Shown: positions 13,366 through 26,300 of the stretch, in pieces
How positions within the stretch are numbered: position 1 is the stretch's first letter
How the letters are laid out: the number at the start of each line of letters is the position of its first letter
Assembly (NCBI GenBank): GCA_905250075.1
Contig: CAJNOP010000025.1
Location: 441,669 to 505,668, forward strand
Direction of reading: 5' to 3'
DNA: 64,000 bases
Source of the DNA: Rotaria sp. Silwood1
Taxonomy: Eukaryota > Rotifera > Eurotatoria > Philodinida > Philodinidae
The notes under the pieces: generated by a model
Databases searched by the model: none
The model's input: only the letters and a program-made list of their open reading frames with translations
Told to the model about the DNA's origin: nothing
Translations under genes and position numbers: made by a program

Positions 13366-16300
13366 TTATTTTCTTCGATTTCTTGTAACCATCATTGATT
13401 TAGCACGTTGTTTTGTTTGATTTTTATTTACAGTTAAACGTTTTTTTACAATTGGTTGATCATCTCTATCGTCATCGTGATTACGAGTTCGTCCCATGGA
13501 TTTGGTACGAAGTCGAGCTGATGAATGTTTTGATTTATTATTATCATCATCAACATTGATCGTTGTCGTCGATAGAGTGATATTATTTAATCGATGAGAA
13601 CCTAGAAAATATTAGCATTGAAATACTTTCAAAAAAAAATTTTTTTTCTTGAAATTTTACGTGTTGAAAAACGAGTAGAATAATGTTTTGATCGATCGAT
13701 GGTAGGTAATGGTGATGGTTCACGAGCAGGAACTTCTGAATAAATAAAAATGCATGTCGTTTTTTTTTTTTGAAATAATTAATATTCATAAAAATAAACC
13801 TTTTATTTTTTTAACTCTTGTTTTTCTTGCAGTAGTTTTCGCTGGAGGTGCGACAGGTTTTTTCTTACGTGAAACAACGGTATTATTATTTCCATCATCA
13901 GATATTGATTGTTTACGTTTTCGAGTTTGACGTTGATTTGTATTGATTTGTGTTTGTTTTTTTGTTGTACGACGTGTTAAATGAACTGGTTCTATTTCAA
14001 TTTTTGCACGTTTAGCACGTACTGGTCGTTTTGAAGAAACAATTGGTTTTCTAAAGACAAAAAAATTTTTTTTTTATTTGAAAAAAACCAATAATTGAAT
14101 CAGTTTTACTGTTGTTCAGAATTTTCGACATGAGAAGATTCTTTTTGTGTTAATATTGATGGATTCGAAGGAATAATCATTGGTATTTCATCAGATATTT
14201 TTGGTCGGAAATTTTCTCTATCTTCATTTGTACTGATTTCTTCGGTTTTAATGTTATCAAGTAAAAATGTTTGACCAAATCGACGAGGTACAAGTTTGGG
14301 TTTTTCGAAATCTATATGATAAAATAATTTAGAATATTATTTTCTTTTTTTGATATAATTTATATTATTTAGGTTTTGTGGATTCTGCCTCCGTTACAAT
14401 GCGGGGCTGAAGACTAAAACCTATTCGATCGGTTTTCATATCAACCGAGGACAACAGACTCCTTTTTTTTAGAGTTCCTTAACGATAAAAAAAGCGCTGA
14501 GTACAGTTTTTGAGCAGATAAAAATTTATATTTAAGATGTCAAGGATGATGGGTAGTAATATTTAGCTTTACCACAATCGTCATATGATCAATATATAAA
14601 GCGTAAACTGATTAAATTATAACTCTTGTATATAGTCGATATCATTTTAGTAGGGCCCTGAGCTTTCCTTTAGATATAATAGATATGTACGACAGATTTA
14701 TTTGCCATTTAAATCAATGGTTAGCTACTACGGCTGAGTGGTTATATTGTTTGGCACGTACAGATAAAGCATTATGTGCAAATCTCGATACGACGAGCCG
14801 TGAAAAGATGCTGAACAAGTCACTAACGACCATTTCTCTCGGATACAGTACGACGGTTCCAAAAAAAACTGCAACCTGCACCGTTATGTCATCAAATGAA
14901 TATAAAGACTCTTAAATCTATGTACAGAAACTCCGATTTTTTTCATTCGTCAGATTAAACACCTCAGTATATGTATCATACGTGATCACCGGTCCGATAC
15001 AATGCTAAGTTGTGACACATACCTATTCTTGTGGTTAATTAATGTTTATGAGAAGTTTAAGCTATTGATCATAAGAAATCTGCGTCAGGTTGATCTTCTG
15101 TTCGAAACTACAGGTAGTCAGAGTTATAGAAAAAAATAGCCGACTATTGAAAATGTTACTCGGTAGATCAAAGACAGGAGTACTCCTCCATTTTTTTGTA
15201 AATTAGTAGTTTGAATAATAATGTCAAATTAACCAAACGAAATATGAAAATGAAAAGCAACAAGGCAAATAATCAAATAGAGATCTTTCATTCGACATAT
15301 TTTGTATTGGTATAACGAGACTAAACAACACTTCTAAGTCTCACATTTTATCTTTGTAGAAACTGCGTTGACAAGACTTTTTTTCCTCTTACTTGTTTGA
15401 TTTTGATCAATATTAGAAAGAACAGTTTGAATTGGTTCTGGTTCGTCATGATCTTGAAGAAGTGTTGGTGAAAAATATAATTGAGCTGGTGGTTTTGGTT
15501 GTGAATAACTTGGTGTTATTTCAACATCTGTTGTAGGTACAGATTCAATTGGTATAACTTCATCATGATGTGATTCATTTGTAACAATGTCATCATGATG
15601 AGATTCATTTTTTACAACTTCATCGTGATGTGATTCATTCGATAGAACTTCATAATCATGTGATTCATTTATTTCTATAATATTTGATTCTTCAACTTTA
15701 ACAACAAATGTTGTATCAATAACTGGAAGTGTTCGACGAGCTGAAGTTATTGCTAACATAACACTAAATCGTTCTTTTTTGCTTGGAATTAATTTTTCAG
15801 TTGACATATGAATATTAGGTTCGATTGTTGAACGACGATTGGATTGTAATCGAGATTCTATAAAAATATAGAACTAAACAAAAAACTAATCAATTTTTAT
15901 TTACATACTTCGAATCATTTGTGTTAATAATGGTGTAACTGTTTTATTATTCTATAAAAAAAAAAATAGTAACGAAAAATGAATCATTTTTTATTCATTC
16001 GAAATGACTTACTAATAATCTTGATGTACGTTCTTCTTCTTCATCTACTTCATTAATAGTATGAATATTTGTTAATGGAATCTCTTGATCAATATTATTA
16101 CATCGATGAATATCATCCGATGTAATTAGATTTCTATAACAAATATAAGTGTTTTTTTTCTATTAAGAAATTTTTCAATAAGTATTGAAACATACTGATC
16201 TATAGCATTATGGATTTCTTTCCAATGTTCGTTTTCTTCACAAAGAATTTGTTGAATAGCATTACAATGTTCTTGTATGGCAGTACGAACATGTTCCATA

Positions 16301-16713
16301 CGCTATCATGTAAAGATATATTGGAAAATTTTAACATATGGTAAAAAAAAAGATTACCTTATCAAAATAATCAGTCAATGATTCTGATGCAACATCAGTT
16401 AAATTCTCAAGTGCATGCATTTTTTTTTCATGATTAATCAAACGTTCTTGACTTTCAGTAATATTTTTTTCAATATCAAGTTTGTGAAAAAAAACTTCTC
16501 GAAGTTGTTTATTATATTGAGCTAAATCAATAAATAGAGTTGTTTTTATTTGATTATTACAAAAAGTAATGATCGCTTCTTTTCTACATTACCATTAATA
16601 CTAATCTCCACTAATTTTCGAGCTTGTCGACATTTATTACGTGATGCTTCAAAACGTGTTCGATCCCAAGTTAATGGAATCTCGAATATAGTACGATTAA
16701 TTGAAGTAAACAT
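13366..16713 (-). CDS. Unknown coiled-coil protein with basic C-terminus (10 exons)
   Basis: Exons, 5' to 3': 16713-16593, 16521-16358, 16302-16196, 16133-16013, 15951-15909, 15857-15345, 14311-14110, 14050-13800, 13735-13661, 13601-13366. All junctions keep phase and give 610 aa. The first 130 or so residues are heptad-like and charged, probably coiled coil. Near residue 250 are four tandem copies of a 10-residue unit of the type NESHHDEVVK. The last 200 residues are strongly basic, with several Lys/Arg clusters that look like nuclear localisation or DNA-binding tails, for example KRPVRAKRAK. I do not recognise the family. A nuclear or chromosome-associated role is an inference from composition only. 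The donor after exon 8 (AAAAG|GTTTAT) is weak. Confidence 0.65.
14312..15344 (-). other. Long intron of the coiled-coil gene
   Basis: It runs from AAAAT|GTGAGA to CATATAG|AT and joins one base to two (Tyr codon). Without it the frame would stop four codons further on. I see no gene or clear element in it. Confidence 0.6.
15556..15675 (-). repeat. 30-bp coding tandem repeat (about 4 copies)
   Basis: Within exon 6 of the coiled-coil gene, 30-bp units encode NESHDYEVLS, NESHHDEVVK, NESHHDDIVT and NESHHDEVIP. Units 2-4 are closely similar, so they arose by recent in-frame duplication. Confidence 0.75.
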
Positions 16714-18687
16714 AGTAAGATTGTAAAGAACGAGATTAATAGAGTGTTAGAGTTTCAATTGTCAATAGACAAAAATCCTTTCTTTCTTTTGAACAAAGGC
16801 ATTGTTCGTTCGTTCGCGTCAATAATGAGCTTTATATCCAATAGATAATCATAGTGGTATAGATGTCAGATATAATGCAATGGTTAATTTTCTTTCTGTT
16901 ACAAACTATCAAATAATCAGAAGCAAACAAGATTTTATTTACGACGAAAATATAATGATGTTTTTTTATCCCAAAGAATTATACTGAGTGTGGCAAAATA
17001 TTTGCGATATTAGTTATTTTGCATGTAACTTTATTTAGGAACATGGTAAAACATTTTTCTTTCTTTTTAAAGTTTTCCCACTGAATTTCTTACTCAGCTC
17101 ACAAGACGAAATCGTTATAGCAATTTTCGAAATTTTGATAGATTGCTAACCTTAAACAAATGTATCTTCATGTTATTTTCCACAAGGAAAAAAAAGACAA
17201 AGTCAAAAATTGTTAAATTTTGGTTTTGATAACTATTGTTCATTTCATTTTAGCTTAGTGTACTACAATCAGGTCAAGTTAAGAATTGAGATGAGCTCTT
17301 GATATCTCCAAATATTTTTACTTTTTCAAACTGTTATTTGGAAGCAGAGAAATGAAAATGGGTTCGATCATAATCAAGCAATTCATGGTATTTGACAACG
17401 TGTCAAAGCAATAGAAATAATTGAATATATGTCGAGGAAAATAAACTATCAAAAATGTGATCATGTAATATCGTAATGGAAAAAGCATTGATGTATGTAT
17501 CCAAAATAATGATGTTTGACACCAACATCACGTACCATTTCAGTGTCATCAACACCAAGCAAACATACACTTAGGAAAATAGCTTAGATTTTGGAAGCAG
17601 AAACACACCAAATGAATCGTAATTCACTTGCTTTTTTTTGTTCCTGCTTATGGAAAGAACTAAACGGTATATTTTTTCATACAAAGTAATAGTTTGAAAA
17701 CTGTACTATGACTGTGAAAGTATCTGTCGGATATCGGTTAGCTTCAATTGTCGTATGGATGAGAAAAATGTTATCCATGCTGGACAATATTACGATGATT
17801 TGAACCGATGAGAAAACTAGTTTAGCCCTCAAAGCATGAGAATTATCACTCATCCTCATCTCAAATGCAACTGAACAATAACATCAGCGTCAATTGATTC
17901 AGATGGTTCACTCTGAAATATGATGGGTTTTGTTGTATTGTTCTCAATTATATCGTCTAAAAACAGTGAGTTCCATGCACAAATCGCTGGATTGAACTTA
18001 CTCGACTGTTGAAACAAATGATAAAAAAGAATTCAACTTGAGAATATTATACAATGAGAAATTAACTTTAACAGAAGATGATGACAATATGCTGAGGAAA
18101 AATCAACATTTATCATGTCGAACATATTGCGGGAGTAATGAACGTTGTGATTTTTTTACAATACCTCGAATAGTACATTTAATCTAACATTAATTTGATT
18201 AGAAATGACGTCAGTTGTAAATCACAGAATGCACTTTTTGATTTTTCCTTGTAACATTTAGAAAAAAGTTATCAAGATTTGGTCTTGTAAGCTGAATAAA
18301 AACAATTTTTTGCTAAATTTTTGCGACATCCGATATCTACTGTTTGCAAATCGTAACAGTTCAATTACGATTGTTGATTGTAAATATAAGACATCAATAT
18401 TTTTCACTAACTAAAGATATTTCTTCATAAAAAAGAACTCAAATAATGTCGTTTTTGATTTTAAAAGAAAAACTTAATTTTGTTATATTATTCAAAGAAA
18501 AAAAAGTAATTGATAATTTAATTTAAGTTAGGAAAAGTTTCTTTTTTCTTTCATAAATTAATCAAACAAAAATTACGTTTGAAATAAATAAATTTTATTC
18601 ATATTAATGAAAATGAAGGAGAAAAGTTATGAAAGATTACTTTGAAATTAATCGACTTTTTTCAAAATTTTATTCAAGTATACGGTA

Positions 18688-19433
18688 GTCATCAGCAGAA
18701 TTGGAACCGGTCCGACTGGATCGGTTGAGATGGTCAGACTGGCCGATCTGTGTCGGTTTTCACCGGTTTAGAATTTCTTTTTTTAGATATGCCATTTTTC
18801 TTTGATAAAACACGTCGAAAGCAAGTTTAAATGCATTTATCAAAATAATCAAATAGTATTATTCAGAATTATCAATTTTATCTTCTTCTGTTCGTCTGTA
18901 CCTTTTTGTATTTTTTAATCGAACTGTATTTCGCTTTGTGAAAAGCACAATCAAAAAAACTATGTTAATTGAGATGAACTTCTCAATTTATCTGGCTGAT
19001 GTTTGTTAGTGACTAGATTTGAGTTTGAACTGTCGTTCTGAGAGAAGCATAAGGTTTTTTAGTAAAATTTAGGTGAAAAAATTCAAGATTCGTAATTTAG
19101 AAATCAGTTGTCGGGTAAATTGACTCTTTTTTTGCGCCAGAGAAACATCACGCATTCATATCTGAGAAATCTTAAAAACATAAACGACTATGACATGATA
19201 TTTTCTCTTAAAGCTTCCTAAAATAGAAGCAAAAAAGGAAACTGAATGGTTTTAAAACCATTTTCTTGAACCGATTAAAAATGATTTGGCAAGCCGGCCG
19301 ATTTTTACCGGTCTGAAAAAACGTTTGGAGCCGACCGGCTTTTTGCCTGTATTTACTGGTCTGAAAAACTTTTGAAACCGGCCGAATCGGACCGGTTCGA
19401 ATATTTCCGACCGGTTGCAACTCTGGTCATCAG
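18688..19433. mobile_element. hAT-type non-autonomous element, ACCGGTC family
   Basis: The element body is 18696-19425 (730 bp), flanked by a perfect 8-bp duplication GTCATCAG at 18688-18695 and 19426-19433. Terminal inverted repeats are CAGAATTGGAACCGGTC on the left and CAGAGTTGCAACCGGTC on the right (15 of 17 identical). Clusters of CCGGTC, GACCGG and GGCCGA words lie next to both ends, and the centre is unique AT-rich DNA. No transposase is present. The 8-bp duplication and CAG-type ends fit the hAT superfamily. Confidence 0.85.
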
Positions 19434-20039
19434 AAGTCCAGCTACCAGACATGAACGGTTACAAAATCAATTTTTTATGAAAAGCATGAAAATTTTGAAT
19501 GAGTCTATTTTATCTTGTATCTCCTAATAGTGGATATTCCTGCAATAAACTGTTTGTCAATTGAATGTAATTTTTCCCAGACTTGAAATATGGAAACTTG
19601 AGTATTAAATCGCTTGAACGTATATAACGAGCTTCAAACTGTGTATATTAGTTTTTGGTTCTTCGTCTTAATATTCATGGAAAAGTTGTTTGGGTTTTGA
19701 ATAATCATTGTTCTTTTGAAAAAATTGTAAAAGCAACAATTAGCTACAACAATGGAGTTGCTGTCTCCTTTCAGAATGCTACTCTATTCAATTTTAGGAG
19801 CCAGTTGAATTTCTCTCTGATTGAGAAGTAATACGTAGCTGTCTTCTATTTTCCAAACATTTTACAGGTGGTTTTAAAAGACAAGAAACAGACCATTACT
19901 AATTGACTAGTGTAAGTGATATATACGTACTATTGCCGATATATAGTTAAGTTACTTATCATCGACATCAGCTTGTTTCTTTCTTTTTTTCGGAGCGGCA
20001 GCGGATACGACTGAGATGAAGAATAATATAATAACTTGA

Positions 20040-20318
20040 GACCGTTGCAAGGGAGAACAAGCGGACTTCTGTACTTCTTTGTACTTCTTTGTACTTCTTG
20101 ACAAATATCAAAAATTCTGTTCCCAAAAAACAGAACATTTTTTTTTTCTGTTTTCTTGGGAACAGAATTTTTAATATTTCCCAATAACAGAACACTTTTG
20201 TTCTATCTTGGGAGAAAATCGAGGAAGAAAGTGCGTACTTCTTGGTACTTCTCTGTACTTTTTCGTACTTTCGTACTTCGGAAGTACAGAAGTCCGCTTG
20301 TTCAGCCTTGGACCGTTG
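20040..20318. mobile_element. hAT-type MITE, GTACTTC family
   Basis: The body is 20048-20310 (263 bp) with a perfect 8-bp duplication GACCGTTG at 20040-20047 and 20311-20318. Terminal repeats of 30 bp begin CAAGGGAGAACAAGCGGACT and CAAGGCTGAACAAGCGGACT; 28 of 30 positions match. Just inside each end is an array of TGTACTTCTT units. The centre is a further inverted repeat around TTCTGTTCCCAA and TTGGGAACAGAA. It has no coding capacity. Confidence 0.9.
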
Positions 20319-20519
20319 TTAAAAGGAAGAGTATACTGAAACATTCTCATATCCTGTTGAACCTAAGCCACTCTGTAGAATACGTTCACTAGTGTTTTGT
20401 AACATTTTTGTTCTGTCAGGCTTGCAACAACTTAATACTGCAACCATCTAATTATGTCATGTCTTTCAACTTGTATATCTTAACCCAAGGGGAAAAAAGC
20501 AAATTGTGAGTTTGTGATT

Positions 20520-20650
20520 TAAAATGAATTTACTTGAGTTTTATAATTGAAAATGAGTGTATGTGAATTTTCTGAGTTAAAATGAATTTTCTGAGTTAAA
20601 ATGAATTTTCTGAGTTACAATGAGTTTTCGTGATTTAAAATGAGTTTAAA
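20520..20650. repeat. 19-bp tandem repeat
   Basis: Four to five copies of a unit like GAATTTTCTGAGTTAAAAT, spaced 19 bp apart, with decayed copies on both sides. Confidence 0.7.
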
Positions 20651-21217
20651 GTCGATTTGCTGTTTATTGAGTTACTTCGTATCTTCAGAATGTATCTGTT
20701 ATAGATTAAACATAAGCTTATATAGGAGAAAGATGAACGCAAGAAAGGACAAATAGAGAGAACGAGAAGGAAAATGTAATATCAAAATTTATTTTTCTAA
20801 AGAAGATTTCATGAATTTGTATTTTTCGAATACAGTTCTTAAAGTCTCTCATAAGTATATAAATATCTACAGATTATTTTATCATTTATATTTAAATTCT
20901 TTACTTCAATATGACTAAATTCGACAATCCTTTTCGCTACCGACATCTGTCGTCAATTTATACGAATTAGTCATTTTGATAAGCCAATTAGCGTACTTTT
21001 GGGAAAGTTTAATGTATGTCTAACGTACAGATTCAATATCCTTTTATTTATGTGATTTTTTCTTTAAGCAAAGTATTTTCGTCCATCAATATAGGAATTT
21101 CTAATTTGTAAACTGATTTCGATGCTTGCTATTATCAGGTAATTACTTTTAACAGATAACTTATTTCTTATTGATATTCATCCAAGTGATAAGTTATGAA
21201 TGTAATTAACATGCACG

Positions 21218-21308
21218 GTTCTTCAGATTATGCACACCATCTGCACTCATGGGCTGGCATAGCACTGTGTGAGGGTGAGGGGATGTACGTAATCTGAAGA
21301 AGTACCAT
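21218..21308. repeat. Small foldback sequence
   Basis: The left arm GGTTCTTCAGATTATGCACA pairs with a right arm that reads GGTACTTCTTCAGATTACGT on the other strand, across a centre of about 45 bp. It could be a short MITE. No duplication of flanking bases was found. Confidence 0.45.
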
Positions 21309-23312
21309 TTTGCTTACACGAGCAACATATATGTTTACACTTCATTTTTGTTAACAAAAGCACAATAACTGAGGGTTTACATTATCTCAAAAAGAAAGAC
21401 AAAGAACAGTATTATATTCGTATTTTTTTCTTTAATGAATAATATAAATCGATACTTATCGAACGAATAGAGCGTTAACACCTATAATAACCCTATCCGC
21501 TGATATGTTTACAAGAGAATGAAAGAAAACAAAGATTAGAGATTGGATCGATTCGTGGTTTTTTAAAATAAACTGAGCGAGTCAAAACTTGATTGGTTTG
21601 CTTCTTTTTTTTATATAGTACATTGATTGTCTCTTTGATAGATATCAGTTAATAAAACAAACATAAATAATATACTATGTATATATGATAATACAACTAT
21701 CGTATATACACAAATTTTCATTTAATACTACATACTAATTTTTAGAATCTAAAATCAAAATGTAGGTTTCTTGAGCAACGTGCAAAACAATGTGTATTTC
21801 AGAAACCAGCAGATATCCAGTATATTTTATTTATGCGTGGTAGGAAACACTGTTACTCTATTATATATCAATTGTTAATTTCCTCTACTGAAAGGAGAGT
21901 CTTACACCGAAATGAGTTAGCTACGTTTGTTTGTATCTTCATTCGTACAGAACGAAAAAATGTTTTATATTGTTGTATTCTAGAGTGTTTGATATATTGT
22001 TCTAAAAAAAAATCATACTGTTATTTTTGAAGTTTTTTACAAAAAAAAAAAAAAAAAAAAAAAATTATCATATCAATTATTTATCAAACTTTATCATTCA
22101 TTGTCACTGTACTGTGTGTTAATCAATGTAAGAATGATTTGCTTGTATCAGATTACAAGTAAAATCTTTAAACAGTGATTTTGTTAAAGATATGACATAG
22201 ACTATTGATAGATTTTCTTGAAGAATTTAAATTTATTAACACATTTAGCAGTTTAAATAGTTTTTTCATACGAGCTCGAACTTTTAAAGGAATTTCCTAC
22301 TCTATCGAGAATTTTTAAAAAACAACTCATCAGACAAATTTGAAATTTTTCAGGCAGTTAGATCTGAATAAGTAGAACAAAAGTTGTCATAGACTCAAAA
22401 TTCCTGGATGCTGTCTTCTATGAGATATTGAGATCACAATAACAAGAAATGACGTCTAATGGATATCTTTTTAACTTTCGTCCTTGAAATAAAAAAAAGT
22501 AAAAATATCGAGATTATTTTTAAAAACACATGTTTTTTTTTTTTCAATATAGCATTTTTTGTAAGATCTACTAAGAATCAGCAGAACAATTCAACAGCGA
22601 AAGGTTTTAGCTCTATCGGTCAGAGAAACGGGGGCACATTTGTACTTTGTTTTTTCATGATAAGATTCTTTTGATAAGAACATGAAACAATGTACAATTT
22701 ATGCTATGCTAGATATTAGTTGAACCTATAGAATATCCACAGAAAAAAAAATTGCCTAAGAAAAGGAAGGTGGTACTGTTAAATGTCTTGCCGTCGTCTA
22801 ATGTGATGTTTTGAACTTTGACGAACCAGTGATTGCACGATTAGAAGAATACTTATTTCGTTTACTAGTAGAATAATGATTATCAAAATAAGTTCTTTTT
22901 TCATTATCTGATCCTTAACAAACAATGGATGAGATTTATATGTAACTTTTTGATGTCTTGATCCATTATTGAATATAATTATCATAAGTCTATTGTTGAC
23001 ATTAATTGAAGATAAACATCACCTGGTATTTGACGTTGTATTGAATAATAAATATCAGTTGATTTTTAGCAAAGTTGAGATCTATCAGAAATATTGATTT
23101 TTCTTTTCAAAAAAAAAAACGTTTAAAAATCTGACTTTAAAAAAATTTGCGCGAAATTTTAATTAAATCCATAAAAGATTATTTATCTATAGAAAAACAG
23201 TACAAAAAAAGACTCTTTAATTAGAAGAAAATTATATTTTACTGATTCTTTAAAGATGTTTTAGATTATAGTTATATTAAAACATTGTTGTTGTTTTCTT
23301 GTTATTTCATTT

Positions 23313-23317
23313 AGACT
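23313..23317 (+). promoter_or_regulatory. 3' splice acceptor directly before the SMC6 ATG
   Basis: A pyrimidine-rich tract ending TTATTTCATTTAG is followed by ACT and then ATG. An acceptor three bases before a start codon suggests either spliced-leader addition or a noncoding first exon upstream. Confidence 0.5.
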
Positions 23318-26300
23318 ATGAGTAATTTAAAACGGCCTCCTCAATCAAAATCCGATTTGAATAATAATGACATTATTTCAAGTACACCGAACCAAACTAA
23401 AAAAAAGAAATTAATAGTAACTTCAAATGAACAACGATCATATACAATAGGTCAAATAAAAGAACTTCGTATGCTTAATTTTATGTGTCATAAAAATTTT
23501 TCTATTGAATTTCATCCAACTCCTATGCAAATTATTACTGGTGCTAATGGTTCAGGTAAAATATATAATTGATTTGTTGATGTTATTTTATTGAAAAAAA
23601 ATAAAACATATTGATATTTTTCAAGGGAAATCAACAATAGCAAATGCAATATGTCTTTGTTTGGGTGCTCAAGCAAGAACAACAGGTCGATCATCAAATG
23701 TTCAATCATTTATTCGGAAAGGCGAAGGGTAAATAAAATTTTTTCTGTTTAATTGTATTTTTTTTTTGTTAATTTGATTTTTTTTTCACATATTTAGATT
23801 TGCAGAATTATCAATTACATTAGCAAATGAAGGACCAGAAGCATATAAACCGGAACTTTATGGAAAAGAAATTCATATAATACGAAAAATTGGTGCTAAA
23901 CATTCAGGTTATAAAATTTTAGGTACATATATATTATTTTTGAATAATCAATATTAATAAATGATATTATATATACATCTATAGGAGATAAACATAAAGT
24001 AATTAGTACACGTAAAGAAATTATAGCTGAAATAAATCAAGCATTATCAATATCACCTGAAAATCCATTATGTGTTTTACATCAAGAAGTTGCTAAAACA
24101 TTTTTATTACAAAGTGATGCTGAAAAAAAATATCAAGTAAGTGATTTTGAAGATATGACAGTTTCTATTTGATAAGCAATGATAAACTAAAGCAATCGAT
24201 TTGTTTTCTTTTTTTTTTGAAATTAACGCGAAAGTTTTGAAATCTATTGAAATGAGTAAAAACAAGAAATATTATTCTTGATTGAAACAGTTTTATAGTC
24301 ACTGGTATGTTTTAAGCCTCAGTTCAAAATAAAAGACCACCTAGAAGGAAAACTCCATAAAGCGTAATAAAAGTCCTTTTTTTTGGAAATCCAGCGTTTT
24401 TTTGGGGGGGTTTTAGCATCCAAAAATCCGATTTTTATGTGAAACATTATCTTGAGAAGAGTGATATGACTTTCTATAATAAAAGGCTCCGATTCTTTAT
24501 TGAAGGAGAAGGACTCAGAAAATAAAAAAGTAAAAACATAGATAAGTGAGATCGGAATTCTCTAAATGAGAATAACAAACTGGATATTATTCAAAAGACA
24601 ATAATATATATATATAAAAGATGTCCCATAATAACGAATGACAAATTGTTAATGATATTTTCCATGCTTTTTGACGTAGAGGGCTGAAATTTTTATCACA
24701 TATACATTGAATCAAGATCTTTCATTTCTGAAAGTTGTAGTTCTTCAGCTGTAACTACTGGTGAAATATATTGACAAGATTGGAAACATAATTTTTTGTA
24801 CTCGATTCTTGTCTCATTTTTCACAGAGAAAATAAAAGCAAAAACCTAATATGAAAATTTATGTATTTCAATTTTGCCAATGTATTTTACCACTAATTAT
24901 AGCTAGAGAGCTGAAACTTTCAGAAATAAAAGATCTTGATTTGATATATATGTAATAAAAATTTCAGCCTTCTATACCAAGAAAAAGTACCCAAAAATAT
25001 TATAAACAATTTAGCATCAGTTATTATGTGACGCCCTTTATATACAAACTAAAACCTCTGTATCTGAGTACCTTCATACTCTATACTATGGATACTTATT
25101 TCTAATCTCATCAATAATAGCAATTACGTTTCATTTACATGCAGAACGAAGGAAAAAAAAACAACGTTATGTGTATTGCGTTGTGATGATAATCATGAGA
25201 TACATTGGACGAAAGGTTAATCTAATCTTGTGTATTAGAAAGAAAAAAACAAAAAAAAACAAATTTTGATGGTAGTGTTAATGCTTGATGTATTGTGGCC
25301 ATTTTAGTGTTAACAGCTAGTGACATAAAATCGTGTCAATACGAGTTGATTTCTAATTTAAAACAATTGAATTAATAAATTGTTGAAAATAGGAAAAAGA
25401 TCATATTGTGCAGATAAAAAGCGATTACAGTTGAACACTTATAAGTTGTAAAAGAGAAACTGGAAACCTCTCAAAAATGACTACTTTTAGTTGGTTCTAA
25501 TTAGGATCATATTGAACAGATTTTATTGTTTTATTCAATAAAACAATTTATAAACAATAAAGCTTATTAACGCAGTCTCTTGGGGGATCAAATATGGAAC
25601 TTACATGTGTGATTTAGTCTCATTATACTAAGACACAATAGGTAACATGAAAATTTTCTCAGTTGCCCTCCGAGAGACGCACTTTGTCTCTCTATTTTTT
25701 GTTTGTCTGTTTGATTTTCATTTTCATATTTTGTTTTTCTAAACTAAACATTATTATTCTTAGCATTGATTTAACTCACTAATAAGCCTGTTGTACATAT
25801 CCATTATACCTACCACACGTCTCAACGCACTATTCAGAGGTTGTCACAACTCACGGTGAAATCTCCGAGAGACCATCACACAGTAACAGTGTAACGAGGT
25901 GAAGCAGAAAAAAGAAATGACCATGGCGGTTGAATTTGGTTTGTCATGACCCACGGCGCTTCCATTGCGGTTTGTCACAAACAATTGTACTATTAAATAT
26001 CTTCTTAAGCTTAGAAACATTGCTATTGATTATTTCCTGAAGTTAGAACTTGATCAGTTCACACTTTCTTTATATTGACTATGTGATGACTGCAGTAAAT
26101 CAATGCATCACTAACAATCATTCTTGGTGTCTTAAATATAAATTCTAATTTGAGCAAAAATAAAAAGCTGAACACAAAAGTATTTAAACGATTGTAGTTT
26201 CGAGGAAGACTTTGGCTTGTTCTCGAACAGTCTAACGAGAGAATTTCTTCAGGATCTTCTTTCGATTACAATGATCTTTTATCTATAGATACTACATGGT

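Larger units (their letters stand above)
16714..23317. other. 6.6-kb gene desert between divergent genes
   Basis: It lies between the 5' end of the minus-strand coiled-coil gene and the start of SMC6. It holds two hAT-type elements (18696-19425 and 20048-20310), a 19-bp tandem repeat near 20520-20650, a small foldback at about 21218-21308 and a 24-A run at 22041-22064. No open frame here shows a recognisable domain. Confidence 0.6.
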
